DNA of 64,000 bases from Rhodospirillum sp. Lineage in GTDB: Bacteria > Pseudomonadota > Alphaproteobacteria > Rhodospirillales > Rhodospirillaceae. Position numbers and translations under genes: made by a program. The notes under the pieces are model-generated. The model did not search any database, was not told the DNA's origin, and was given only the letters and a program-made list of their open reading frames with translations. Numbering within the stretch: the stretch's first letter is position 1; the number at the start of each line of letters is the position of its first letter. The stretch is taken from positions 1-64,000 of the forward strand of contig JAIOYK010000024.1 of NCBI GenBank assembly GCA_021741145.1. Reading direction: 5' to 3'. Positions 41,027 through 51,070 of this stretch are shown in pieces.

Positions 41027-42133
41027 GTGATCAAGGCGACAATTTTCAAGGGACAGATCGGACTCTCCCGAACCACCACTTCGAGCGCGATGGGTCCGAC
41101 CCTGTTCGCCGTTCTTTTCCTGACGGGGACGGCTTTCCTGGCGGTCCCACCGCAAGCTTGGTCGGCGGAGACGGTCTCCGGCCCCCTGACCGTCGAACGG
41201 GTCTCCCTGCCGGACCGCAAGGCGGTTTTCGCCACGGTGGAAAGCACCGATATCCTCCTTGCCCGGGCGCGGATCGGCGGTACGGTGGGGGAACTGTCCG
41301 TCGACGAGGGCGACTCGGTGACCGCGGAACAGAAGCTCGCCGTGGTCGGGGACCAGAAGTTGATCCTACAGATGCAAGGCGTGGACGCGCGCATGCGCTC
41401 CATGACCGCGGAGTTGAACCAGGCCCAGGTGGACCTGGGCCGGACCAGTCAACTGCGCAAGCAGGGGGTCGTGGCTCAGGCCCAGTTGGACATGGCGAAC
41501 ACCCAGGTCCGGGTTCTGAAGCAGAATCTGGAAGCCCTGGACAAGGAGCGCGCCGTGCTCGCCCAGCAGGTGACGGAGGGCGCCATCCTGTCCCCCGGCG
41601 CGGGCCGGGTGCTGGAGGTGACCGCCACCGACGGCGCCGTGATCATGGCCGGAGAGTCCATCGCCACGATCGCCAGCGACAGCTACATTCTGCGCATGCG
41701 TCTGCCCGAGCGCCACGCCCGTTTCATCAAGATCGGCGACGCCGTGGAGGTCGGTCCCCGGGGCCTGGGCGCCTCGGAAACCGGAACATGGACCAAGGGC
41801 CAGGTGGTCCAGGTCTATCCCAAGCTCGACGCGGGCCGGGTGGTCGCAGATGTGAAGGTCGCCGGCCTGGGCGACTACTTCGTGGGCGAACGGACCCTGG
41901 TCCATGTGGCCACCGGCGCCCGGGAAACCATCCTGGTGCCCGCGGCCTACCTGGAAAATCGCCATGGCCTGACCTATGCCACCCTGGAGAACGGGACCCC
42001 GGTGGTGGTGCAAACCGGCCCGGCCCGCTCCGATGGGGTGGAAGTCCTGTCGGGTCTGCGCGCCGGTGATGTCCTCGTTCCGCCCGGCGCGGTCCTGGCG
42101 GAGACCGCTCCGGCGGCGGGAGACGCTCAATGA
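41027..42133 (+). CDS. RND membrane fusion protein
   Basis: Lipoyl/barrel-sandwich hybrid halves, RIGGTVGELSVDEGDSVTAEQKLAVV; overlaps pump gene by 4 bp. Confidence 0.9.
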   Translation: MIKATIFKGQIGLSRTTTSSAMGPTLFAVLFLTGTAFLAVPPQAWSAETVSGPLTVERVSLPDRKAVFATVESTDILLARARIGGTVGELSVDEGDSVTAEQKLAVVGDQKLILQMQGVDARMRSMTAELNQAQVDLGRTSQLRKQGVVAQAQLDMANTQVRVLKQNLEALDKERAVLAQQVTEGAILSPGAGRVLEVTATDGAVIMAGESIATIASDSYILRMRLPERHARFIKIGDAVEVGPRGLGASETGTWTKGQVVQVYPKLDAGRVVADVKVAGLGDYFVGERTLVHVATGARETILVPAAYLENRHGLTYATLENGTPVVVQTGPARSDGVEVLSGLRAGDVLVPPGAVLAETAPAAGDAQ

Positions 42134-45100
42134 AACTCGGGATCTCCGGAGGCATCACCAAGGCCTTCATCACCGCGCCCCTGACCCCCCTGCTTCTTCT
42201 GGCATCCCTGGCGGTGGGGCTGATCGCGCTGTCGGCCCTGCCCCGCGAGGAAGAACCCCAGATCTCCGTGCCCATGGTGGACATCATGGTCAACGCCAAC
42301 GGTCTGAAGGCCGTGGACGCGGTGGAACTGGTGACCAAGCCGCTCGAGGATATCGTCAAGGGCATCGACAATGTGGAGCACGTCTACTCCCAGACCGTCG
42401 ATGACTATGTGACCGTCACGGCCCGCTTCGACGTGGGCACGGACGAGGACGTCGCCATGCTGCGCGTCCACGACACCATCCGCGCCAATATCGACGCCCT
42501 GCCCATTGGCATCCCCGAACCGCTGATCGTCGGTCGGGGGATCAATGACGTGCCCATTGTCGTCCTCACCCTCTACGGCGAGGGAGCGGCCGCGGACCGC
42601 TGGGACCAGAACACCCTCCATGGGGTGGCCGACGAACTGCTGCCCGAGCTGATCAAGGTGGACAACATCGGCCTGACCTTCCTGGTTGGCGGCGCCCCGG
42701 ATCAGATCCGCGTGGAGCCCGATCCGGAGCGGCTGGCGGCCATGGGGATCACCCTCAACCAGCTCGTCGACAAGATCGAGAACGCCAATCGCTCCTATAT
42801 GATCGGACGCCTGCGCCAGAACAACGCCTCCATCCCCGTGGTCGCGGGCCAGACCCTGGAGGGCGTGCCCGACATCGGCCTGCTCTTGATCACCGCCCTG
42901 GACGGTCGGCCGGTCTACGTGAAGGACGTGGCCACCGTGATCGTCGGCGCCAAGCCCGTGGAAAACCGGGTCTGGCAGGTGAGCAAGGGCGAGACCGGAA
43001 CCGACGTCCGCCCCGCCGTCTCCATCGCCCTGGCCAAGCGCAAGGGCGCCAACGCGGTCGACGTGGCCGACGCCGTCCTGGCGCGGCTGGACACCCTGCG
43101 CGGCGACCTGATCCCCCCCGGCGTGGCCGTGGAGGTCACCCGGAACTATGGCGAAACCGCCCTGGAAAAGGCCGACGAACTGCTCTTCCACCTGGGGCTG
43201 GCGACGGTCTCCATCGTCATCCTGATCACCTTCGCCATTGGCTGGCGGGAGGGCATCGTGGTGGCCGTGGTCATCCCGACCACCATCTTGCTGACTCTCT
43301 TCGCCAGTTGGTTGATGGGCTACACCATCAACCGGGTGAGCCTGTTCGCGCTGATCTTCTCCATCGGTATCCTGGTGGACGACGCCATCGTCATCGTCGA
43401 GAACATCGCCCGCCATTGGGGCATGAAGGACGACCGGACGGTCCTGCGAAAGGCCATCGAAGGCGTGGCCGAGGTGGGCAACCCCACCATCATCGCGACC
43501 CTGACCATCGTCGCGGCGCTGTTGCCCATGATGTTCGTTTCCGGCCTGATGGGGCCGTACATGAGCCCCATCCCGGCCAATGCCTCGGCGGCGATGATCT
43601 TTTCCTTCTTCGTCGCGGTGATCCTGACACCCTGGCTGCTCTACCGGGTTTCGGGCCGCAAGATCGAGCGGGATCTCGCCGCGGGAAAACCCCCGAGCCA
43701 CGCCGAGCACGAGGGTCGCATGGGGGCGTTCTACCGCAAGATCGCCGCCCCCCTGCTCATGGGACGGACGAGGTCCAAGGTCTTTCTGTTGACCGTGGGC
43801 GTCGCCACCATCGCCGTGTGCGGCCTGTTCTACACCAAACATGTGACGGTGAAGCTTCTGCCCTTCGACAACAAGTCGGAAATGCAGGTGATCGCCGACC
43901 TGCCCGAGGGCACCTCGCTGGAGGAAACGGAGCGGGTGTTGCTCGCCGCGGCCTCCCGGCTGGTGGACCTGCCCGAGGTCACCGACATCCAGGCCCATGC
44001 GGGCACGGCGGGTCCCTTCAACTTCAACGGTTTGGTGCGCCACTATTACCTGCGCTCCAGTCCGGAAATGGGCGACCTGCAAATCAACCTCGCGCCCAAG
44101 GGTGAGCGGGACCGGGACAGCCATGACATCGCCCTGGACGCGAGGGCGCGCCTGTCCGGCCTCTCCCTGCCCGAAGGCACGAGCTTGAAGGTGGTGGAGG
44201 TTCCCCCCGGTCCGCCGGTCCTGGCGACCCTGCTGGCGGAGATCTACGGCCCCGATGATAAAACCCGCCTCGCCGTAGCCGACAAGGTGAAGGAGATCTT
44301 CCGAGAGGTTCCTTTCATCGTCGACGTGGACGACTTCGCGGGCCAGCCGAGCCAACGCCTACGCATCGCCATCGACCAGGAAGCCCTCGAATACCATGGG
44401 GTTGAGCAGGAGGCCGTGCACGACACCATCCAAGCCCTCCTCGGCGGCATGAGCGTCGGCTATTCCCACCGGGGCCATGGGGCCAACCCGGTCGAGATCG
44501 CCATCCGCCTGCCCAAATCCGACCTGACCCCCGGTGAGCGTCTGCTCGCCACGCCCATCCCCGGGGCCAATGGCATCGTGGAATTGGGCGACGTGGTCCA
44601 CGTCTCCACCGAGGACAGCTCCCGGACCATTTTCCGACGGGACGGCCATTTCGCGGAAATGGTCACGGCGGACTTGGCCGGAGACTTCGAGGCCCCGATT
44701 TACGGCATGTTCGCCGTCGAAGACCTCATCGCCAAGCAAGACTGGGGCAACCTGGAGGCGCCGGACGTCACCTACCACGGCCAACCCCTGGATGACAGCC
44801 ATCCCACACTGCTGTGGGACGGGGAATGGGAGATCACCTATGTGACCTTCCGGGACATGGGCGCGGCCTTCATGGTGGCGATCCTGGGCATTTACCTGCT
44901 GGTGGTCGGCCAATTCGGCAGCTTCAAGGTGCCCCTGGTGATCCTTATCCCGGTGCCGCTGACCCTGATCGGCATTGTTCTCGGCCACTGGATGTTCGGA
45001 GCGCCCTTCTCGGCAACCTCGATGATCGGGTTCATCGCGCTGGCGGGAATTATCGTTCGCAACTCGATCCTGCTGGTGGACTTCATCAACCACCGCCGCG

Positions 45101-45330
45101 CCCTGGGCGGAACCCTGAGGGAAGCCCTGTTGGACGCGGGCGCGATCCGATTCAAGCCGATCTTTTTGACCGCCGTGGCGGCGATGATCGGCGCGGCGTT
45201 CATCCTGGCCGACCCGATCTTCCAAGGATTGGCGATCTCACTGGTCTTCGGACTGGCCTCGTCCACGGCGCTCACCCTGCTGGTGATCCCGGCGATCTAT
45301 GTCTGGCTGCGGGACGATGGGCAGGGGTGA
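42130..45330 (+). CDS. RND-family efflux pump inner-membrane protein
   Basis: 1066 aa; FSIGILVDDAIVIVENIARH and C-terminal FIALAGIIVRNSILLVDFINHRRA. Confidence 0.95.
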   Translation: MKLGISGGITKAFITAPLTPLLLLASLAVGLIALSALPREEEPQISVPMVDIMVNANGLKAVDAVELVTKPLEDIVKGIDNVEHVYSQTVDDYVTVTARFDVGTDEDVAMLRVHDTIRANIDALPIGIPEPLIVGRGINDVPIVVLTLYGEGAAADRWDQNTLHGVADELLPELIKVDNIGLTFLVGGAPDQIRVEPDPERLAAMGITLNQLVDKIENANRSYMIGRLRQNNASIPVVAGQTLEGVPDIGLLLITALDGRPVYVKDVATVIVGAKPVENRVWQVSKGETGTDVRPAVSIALAKRKGANAVDVADAVLARLDTLRGDLIPPGVAVEVTRNYGETALEKADELLFHLGLATVSIVILITFAIGWREGIVVAVVIPTTILLTLFASWLMGYTINRVSLFALIFSIGILVDDAIVIVENIARHWGMKDDRTVLRKAIEGVAEVGNPTIIATLTIVAALLPMMFVSGLMGPYMSPIPANASAAMIFSFFVAVILTPWLLYRVSGRKIERDLAAGKPPSHAEHEGRMGAFYRKIAAPLLMGRTRSKVFLLTVGVATIAVCGLFYTKHVTVKLLPFDNKSEMQVIADLPEGTSLEETERVLLAAASRLVDLPEVTDIQAHAGTAGPFNFNGLVRHYYLRSSPEMGDLQINLAPKGERDRDSHDIALDARARLSGLSLPEGTSLKVVEVPPGPPVLATLLAEIYGPDDKTRLAVADKVKEIFREVPFIVDVDDFAGQPSQRLRIAIDQEALEYHGVEQEAVHDTIQALLGGMSVGYSHRGHGANPVEIAIRLPKSDLTPGERLLATPIPGANGIVELGDVVHVSTEDSSRTIFRRDGHFAEMVTADLAGDFEAPIYGMFAVEDLIAKQDWGNLEAPDVTYHGQPLDDSHPTLLWDGEWEITYVTFRDMGAAFMVAILGIYLLVVGQFGSFKVPLVILIPVPLTLIGIVLGHWMFGAPFSATSMIGFIALAGIIVRNSILLVDFINHRRALGGTLREALLDAGAIRFKPIFLTAVAAMIGAAFILADPIFQGLAISLVFGLASSTALTLLVIPAIYVWLRDDGQG

Positions 45331-45367
45331 GGGGGGGGGCTCCCCGCCCCCCATCTCGGGCGGTGCC

Positions 45368-45629
45368 TTACGCGAGAACCGAAGACAACCTCTCAAATAT
45401 CAGTTTGCCGCCAGTCAGCGCCAGAAACGTATGGATGATGGTCGCCAATCGCCCCTGGTCAACGACCCGACGCGGCTTCACGCCCAGAACGCTTCACGCC
45501 CAGAACAATGCCGATGACGAGCATCGGGGACAGAATCGCGCCGACCTCGAGACTCTCCTCGGAGAGTTGTCCCATACCGAATCGTCGCTCCGGCCCGGCC
45601 TTAGCCAAAACCGACAGACTCACGGACAT
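45368..45629 (-). pseudogene. Small membrane protein disrupted by 16-bp tandem duplication
   Basis: Removing one copy of GTTCTGGGCGTGAAGC (minus strand) restores an 81-aa ORF ending IVLGVKPRRVVDQGRLATIIHTFLALTGGKLIFERLSSVLA. Confidence 0.7.
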
Positions 45630-45788
45630 TCTGAACGCGGAGATCACAAGGGCGCCCCCTTGACATCGGAAAGGATCGGGCCACGCCCTTGACACCCCTT
45701 CCCTCCACCCCCTTCCCCGTGCCATCCTCGTCTTTCGCCCCCAAGCATATCCGCCCCCATGGCCACACCTCTTCGCGGCCCGAGACCA

Positions 45789-47330
45789 ATGACCCCAGAT
45801 TCCCAACGCGACGTCTACGCCTTCCTCTCCACCGGCGGGGCCCATGGCCATCCCGGTGAGCGGGTCGAGCAGATCCACACCCATATCTCCGCCCTCTTCC
45901 TCTGCGGTGACCGTGTTCTCAAGCTGATGCGGGCCATTGCCCTGCCCTATCTGGATCATACCACCCTGGCCGCGCGGAAAGCCTGCTGCGAGCGAGAGGT
46001 CGAGATCAATGGCCCAGGCGCCCCCGGCCTCTACTTGGGCGTTGTCCCCATCACCCGCGACGCCGATGGCCAACTGGCCGTGGATGGGGCTGGCGAGCCC
46101 GTGGAGTACGCGGTCTTGATGTACCGCTTCAAGCAGGGTGCCCTCTTCGACCGTATGCTTGGTCGGGGCCAACTCGACCGTCACCAGATGTGCGACTTGG
46201 CCGAGGCCGTGCTGGCCAGCCATGACCATGCCCCTTCTATCAAAGGGGACGGTGGACGGAATTTCACGGCCATCGTTGAAAACTCCCTGGTTTCCCTGGC
46301 CGAGACCGCCGATGCTCTGGGGTCCGAGCCGGTCCAGACCCTGGACCGGGCCATTCGCGCGGCCCTGGAGCAGGCCCAGCCGGTCCTCGCCAAGCGGGCC
46401 GAAGAGGGCAAGGTCCGGCGCTGCCATGGCGACCTCCACCTGCGCAATATCCTGTGGTGGGACGGCAAACCCACCCTGTTCGACGCCATCGATTTCAACG
46501 ACATGTTCGTCACCATCGACGTCCTCTACGACCTCGCGTTCCTGCTGATGGACCTGGACCACCGGGGCCAGCGGCGCCTCGCGTCCATCACCTTCAACCA
46601 CTACATGGAATACGCCGGAGACACAGGCGGCCTTTCGGTCCTGCCCCTCTTCCTGGCCCTGCGGGCAATGATCCGGGCCTTCGTCCAAGCCACCGCGGCC
46701 CGTGGGTTGAGCGATCCCGAAAAGGCCGCCCGAGAGGTCGAGGAGGGCAAGGCATATTTGGCCCGCGCCCTGGAATACCTCTCCCCACCCGCGCCGCGCA
46801 TGGCAGCGGTTGGCGGGCTATCGGGCAGCGGAAAATCCCGACTCGCCCGGGAATTGGCCTGCCACTTCGGCGCCGCGCCCGGCGCCCTGGTCCTGCGCAC
46901 CGACGTCCTGCGCAAGCGCATCATGGGCAAGAAACCCTACGAGAAGCTGGGACCAGAGGGCTACACGCCGGAGACCCATGCCCGGGTCTATGAAACCCTC
47001 ACGGCCGAGGCCCAGGCCGCGCTGGCCGCGGGCCATTCGGTCATCCTGGATGGAGTCCACGCCCGCCAGCACGAGCGGGAACAGGCCGAAGCCGTGGCCA
47101 CCGAGGCGGGTGTTCCGTTCACTGGACTCTGGGTCCATACGCCCGTCGAAGTGGCCATGAAACGAATCGAAACCCGAGTCCGCAACCCCTCGGACGTGAC
47201 CCTGGAAATCCGGGCCGAACAAGAAAACTTCGACCTGGGGGCGGTCACCTGGACCCGCGTCGACTCCTCCGGCTCCAAGAAGGAAACCCTGGCCCAGGGC
47301 CTCGCCGCCCTGGGGATAGCAAACGCCTAG
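45789..47330 (+). CDS. Bifunctional aminoglycoside-phosphotransferase-like kinase / P-loop ATPase
   Basis: CHGDLHLRNILW...FDAIDFND; GGLSGSGKSRLARELA. Confidence 0.88.
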   Translation: MTPDSQRDVYAFLSTGGAHGHPGERVEQIHTHISALFLCGDRVLKLMRAIALPYLDHTTLAARKACCEREVEINGPGAPGLYLGVVPITRDADGQLAVDGAGEPVEYAVLMYRFKQGALFDRMLGRGQLDRHQMCDLAEAVLASHDHAPSIKGDGGRNFTAIVENSLVSLAETADALGSEPVQTLDRAIRAALEQAQPVLAKRAEEGKVRRCHGDLHLRNILWWDGKPTLFDAIDFNDMFVTIDVLYDLAFLLMDLDHRGQRRLASITFNHYMEYAGDTGGLSVLPLFLALRAMIRAFVQATAARGLSDPEKAAREVEEGKAYLARALEYLSPPAPRMAAVGGLSGSGKSRLARELACHFGAAPGALVLRTDVLRKRIMGKKPYEKLGPEGYTPETHARVYETLTAEAQAALAAGHSVILDGVHARQHEREQAEAVATEAGVPFTGLWVHTPVEVAMKRIETRVRNPSDVTLEIRAEQENFDLGAVTWTRVDSSGSKKETLAQGLAALGIANA

Positions 47331-47536
47331 CCACCGACGCGAAACGGGTTTTATAGCCCGGAATGAAAAGCGGTGAAAAGTCCGCGATTCCAGTTTATCC
47401 AAAAGCCAACTAGGGGCATAATTCCTTTTATCAAAAGTGTTTACCCCTGCCTTCTAGAACGAGGCGGCGAGTGAAGCGGAAAACCGCGCCCCTTCCGCCC
47501 ACCGCCGCGACCTTTACCCCCAAGGAGGATCCCGCC

Positions 47537-48421
47537 ATGTCCGGAATCAAGACCATTCTCTCCGTTATTGGCGACGAGACCACTGGGGAGTCCCCCCTGC
47601 GCGTCGCCCTGACCATCTCCAAGGTCCACGGCTGCCATGTCGAGGGCTTCCATGTGATGATCGACGCCGCGGCCGCCATCCCCTACGTCGGCGAAGCGAT
47701 GGCTGGCGCCCTGGTGGAAGACATGGTGGAAGCCGCCGAGAAGGACGCAAGGGACCGCGCCGACAAGGCCAAGGCCCTGTTCGACCGGGTCACGTCCGAG
47801 TTGGGTGTCTCCCAGGACGGGACTCCACCGGGAGACGGCTCGGCCACGGCCACATGGCGGGAAACCTCGGGTCCGGAGCCCGAACAGGTGGCCCTGCGTG
47901 GTCGCGTGGCCGACCTGTTGGTCCTTGGCCAGCCCGGCTCCAACGGCGAGCCCCCGTCCCTGTTGACCCTGAACGCGGCTCTGCTCGAAAGCGGCCGCCC
48001 CGTTCTCGTGGCGCCACCGGAGAGCACCGGCGGCACCGTGGGCACCCGAGTGGCCATCGCCTGGAACGGCAGCGCCGAGGCCGCCCGCGCGGTCATGGGC
48101 GCCATGCCCTTCCTGGTGGCCGCCGAAAAGGTAACGGTGCTGATCGCCGAGGCCGACGACAATGACGACGCCGCCGACGCCACCGCCCATGAGCTGGAAA
48201 CCCATCTGGCGTGGCACGGCGTGCAAGCGGACATCAAGGTCCTGCGCGCCGGGCCGGGCTCCAAGGCCGGGGAAGCCCTTATCCAAGCCTGCGAGTCCAT
48301 GGGCGCCGACCTGCTGGTGATGGGCGCCTATACCCACTCCCGTCTGCGCCAGCTTATCCTGGGCGGCGTGACTCGTCATATCCTGTCCAGCGCCCTGTTC
48401 CCGGTGCTGCTGTCCCATTAA
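47537..48421 (+). CDS. Universal stress protein (UspA-like, tandem)
   Basis: ADLLVMGAYTHSRLRQLILGGVTRHILSSALFPVLLSH. Confidence 0.93.
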   Translation: MSGIKTILSVIGDETTGESPLRVALTISKVHGCHVEGFHVMIDAAAAIPYVGEAMAGALVEDMVEAAEKDARDRADKAKALFDRVTSELGVSQDGTPPGDGSATATWRETSGPEPEQVALRGRVADLLVLGQPGSNGEPPSLLTLNAALLESGRPVLVAPPESTGGTVGTRVAIAWNGSAEAARAVMGAMPFLVAAEKVTVLIAEADDNDDAADATAHELETHLAWHGVQADIKVLRAGPGSKAGEALIQACESMGADLLVMGAYTHSRLRQLILGGVTRHILSSALFPVLLSH

Positions 48422-48475
48422 ACAGGCATCCATCCACGGGCCATGGGGCCGGTCGCGGAAATGCCGCGTCCGGCC

Positions 48476-48943
48476 CTATTTGCTTTCGTGCTCGACCGGT
48501 TTATCGGCGCCCAGCTCATCGGCGCCCGAATGATTCGCGCCCTGCTCATCGACAACGGCACCGACGACACGCCCCTCCCCCGCCTTATGGTGGTACTGGA
48601 TCGCGACCATCAACCCCTTTACAGGTCTCAGCGGTGGAACGCTAATCAATAAAATCAGGGGCAGAGTCGTCACCAGATGCACCCAGTAGGGGGCTTGGTA
48701 GGCCAACTCAAGCCACAGGGCGAAGCCAACCGTCAGGAAGCAAGCCAGGAGCATGACGACGAAGGCCGGACCATCCGCGGCATCGGCGAAGGAATAGTCC
48801 AGGCCGCAGTGGTCGCAGGTTTCCCGGAGTGTCAGAAAACCGGTGAACAGCCGCCCCTCCCCACAGTGGGGACAGCGTCCCATGGCTCCCGCCCGAAAGG
48901 GGGCCGGAGTCGAATGAATTGAATTCTCGCGCATGTTCCTCAT
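48476..48943 (-). CDS. DUF983-family membrane protein
   Basis: GRCPHCGEGRLFTGFLTLRETCDHCGLDYSFADAADGPAFVVMLLACF. Confidence 0.88.
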   Translation of the reverse strand: MRNMRENSIHSTPAPFRAGAMGRCPHCGEGRLFTGFLTLRETCDHCGLDYSFADAADGPAFVVMLLACFLTVGFALWLELAYQAPYWVHLVTTLPLILLISVPPLRPVKGLMVAIQYHHKAGEGRVVGAVVDEQGANHSGADELGADKPVEHESK

Positions 48944-48951
48944 CCCATGTC

Positions 48952-49077
48952 TTAGAGTGAAACTGAATCAGCTTGAGTCAAGCTGGCCCAGTTTCACTCT
49001 AATCTTATAAATTTTAGAGTACCTTCGAGATCAAGTTGGGCCATGTCTTGGCCCAACTTGATCTCGAAGGTACTCTA
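48952..49077. repeat. Double-hairpin interspersed repeat, copy 1
   Basis: Hairpin 1 at 48952-49002 (14-bp outer stem, 8-bp inner stem), spacer, hairpin 2 at 49015-49077 (perfect 29-bp stem, 5-nt loop). Confidence 0.95.
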
Positions 49078-49080
49078 GGT

Positions 49081-49672
49081 TCATGACGCCAAACGCGCCA
49101 CAATACCCCAGAGGTTTGAATCCTTCACTTCGTCCGCGCCGACAAAGGTCTGGCCCGTCGCCGCCGCCATCAATCGACAGAGGGGCGAAAGAACCGTGAC
49201 CACCGGAATATCCCCCAGAGTATAGGGAATCCCCTGGTCCTCGCAGGAGGTCACGAGCCAAGCGACGGCGGCGGACAGGGGGCTTGCCGTGATGCCCAAT
49301 CGGGAGGCGACGGAGGCCGCGGCCAGGGGCCGCTCCGGTCGAATTGCCGTTTTTCGGGCGACGTCGGCGATGATCGGTTGAATCACATAAACCGTATGTC
49401 CCGTGCCCACGGCCAGGGTCATGCCATCGGTCACCAGGGGGCCAAGGAAAGTCACCGCCTTGGGGGAGCGGCGTGGCAGCCGTTCCGACAACCGTACCAG
49501 CCACTCCTTGCCCCGGGCCGCTTCCAGGGCCGACGCGGCCAAGACGGCGGCGAGGATGATCAACGTCACCGAAATCGGCGCGCCGCCCGGGGACAATCCC
49601 CATGCCCAAGCCACCGATCCACGCGCCCAGATACAGCGCGAGAAGCGTCATCGCCCATTCGATCCAGATCAT
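49081..49672 (-). pseudogene. Truncated, frameshifted Dcu-family (DcuA/DcuB-like) C4-dicarboxylate transporter
   Basis: MIWIEWAMTLLALYLGAWIGGLGMGI in one frame, then PGGAPISVTLIILAAVLAASALEAA...GTGHTVYVIQPIIADVARKTAIRPERPLAAASVASRLGITASPLSAAVA in another; C-terminal half absent. Confidence 0.75.
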
Positions 49673-49825
49673 GGCAATCCCCGGTTCAACGTTGTCCGAA
49701 CGGACCCGTCGACAGGGCCGTGTCTCCAACCCTACCCCATTCGACGGGTCTGGGGCCATGGTGCCGCATTGACCCCCGCGTGACCAATCCGGACAGTGAC
49801 TCGAATGTCACGGTCGAAAGCGCCG

Positions 49826-50701
49826 TCACACGAATTTCCGAAACAGCTTCGTCTGATCGAACAACTCTTCCAGGTCTTTCATACGGGTGTGGGTTTCGCT
49901 CCACATGGCGTTCTGAACCGCGGCGATCAGGGCCTCGAGCAGGAAGAGCGTGACCGCCGAACTGTCCCAGGCCGAGGGCGCCTCGATGCGGGCGCGGAAA
50001 GCATGCTTGGCGTATTTCGCCGCCGGCGAGCCCCATTGGTCGGTGAACAGCACGACATCCACCCCTCGCCCCGTGGCCATCTCCGCCAAACGGATAATAT
50101 CATGCTCGTAGCGGCGCACGTCGAAGGCAACCAGGACGTCACCCGGCTTCATGTTCAGCACGTAGTGGGGCCAAGTGTTGGAATTGGGCGCCACCAAGGT
50201 CACCCCACCCCGGATCACCTGCATATGCGTGTAGAAGTAATCGGCCAGGGACCGGGAAATGCGGCCGCCCACGGTATGGATGGTCCGATCCGGATCGGTG
50301 AGCAGACGGGCCACCGAATCGAAAGTCTCCGTACCGATATTGCGCAAGGATTGGCGCATATTGTCCATCACCACGTCGGCGAAGCGATTGAGGATATGGG
50401 TATCCGGCGCGTTCTCCGCCCAGCGGTCATGCTTGGAAATGGGGCTCGAAATGGTGGCTTCCAGCTCCCCCCTCAGGGCCCCCTGCAGGTCGGGAAAGCC
50501 GCCAAAGCCCAGTTTTTTGGCCATGCGCGCCACCGTTGGGGTCGACACGCCCGAGGCCTCGGCCACCGTGGTGATACTGCCCAGGCCGGATACTGGATAA
50601 TTCTCGAGGATGGTATTGGCCAATTGCCGCTCGGCCCGGGTGAGGTCATCGAACCGCGCGCGAATCCGCTCGGCCACCGTCTGGCCTTCCTCCCGATTCA
50701 T
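49826..50701 (-). CDS. MurR/RpiR-family transcriptional regulator
   Basis: N-terminal HTH SITTVAEASGVSTPTVARMAKKLGFGGFPDLQGALRGEL, SIS domain. Confidence 0.93.
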   Translation of the reverse strand: MNREEGQTVAERIRARFDDLTRAERQLANTILENYPVSGLGSITTVAEASGVSTPTVARMAKKLGFGGFPDLQGALRGELEATISSPISKHDRWAENAPDTHILNRFADVVMDNMRQSLRNIGTETFDSVARLLTDPDRTIHTVGGRISRSLADYFYTHMQVIRGGVTLVAPNSNTWPHYVLNMKPGDVLVAFDVRRYEHDIIRLAEMATGRGVDVVLFTDQWGSPAAKYAKHAFRARIEAPSAWDSSAVTLFLLEALIAAVQNAMWSETHTRMKDLEELFDQTKLFRKFV

Positions 50702-51070
50702 TCCACCCTCCCCGATACCAATGTTTCATTTTCAAGGAACCAGACCGCGCCGGGAAACAGGTCATCCTCCGTCCCGGTTTAAACGGGCCGTCCTCCGTCT
50801 TTTATTTCCCGTTCGGCGGACCGCTTCGCTGGTGCCTCTGACATGGGCGGACTTTGCCCGGCGCTCGGACCGCCGAAATCCGCTCCCCGTGATTTCCGCG
50901 GAGTCTCCCTCGGTGAACCGGCGGGATCACTCTGAAAAGGATGCGCCAAAAATTCTGGATGTGAAGAAATATTTTCAAAATGGGTTTGCGGCGGTCCGAT
51001 TTTGTGAAAAGCTGATACTCGATTTTCACGGATCGGCCCCGGGGGAACCGGGATTAGGGGGAAGGGGCGC

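Noticed and set aside
42127-44355. 742-aa minus-strand ORF opposite the RND pump
   Set aside because: Antisense shadow of a strong RND pump gene; His/Asp/Gly-rich low-complexity translation.
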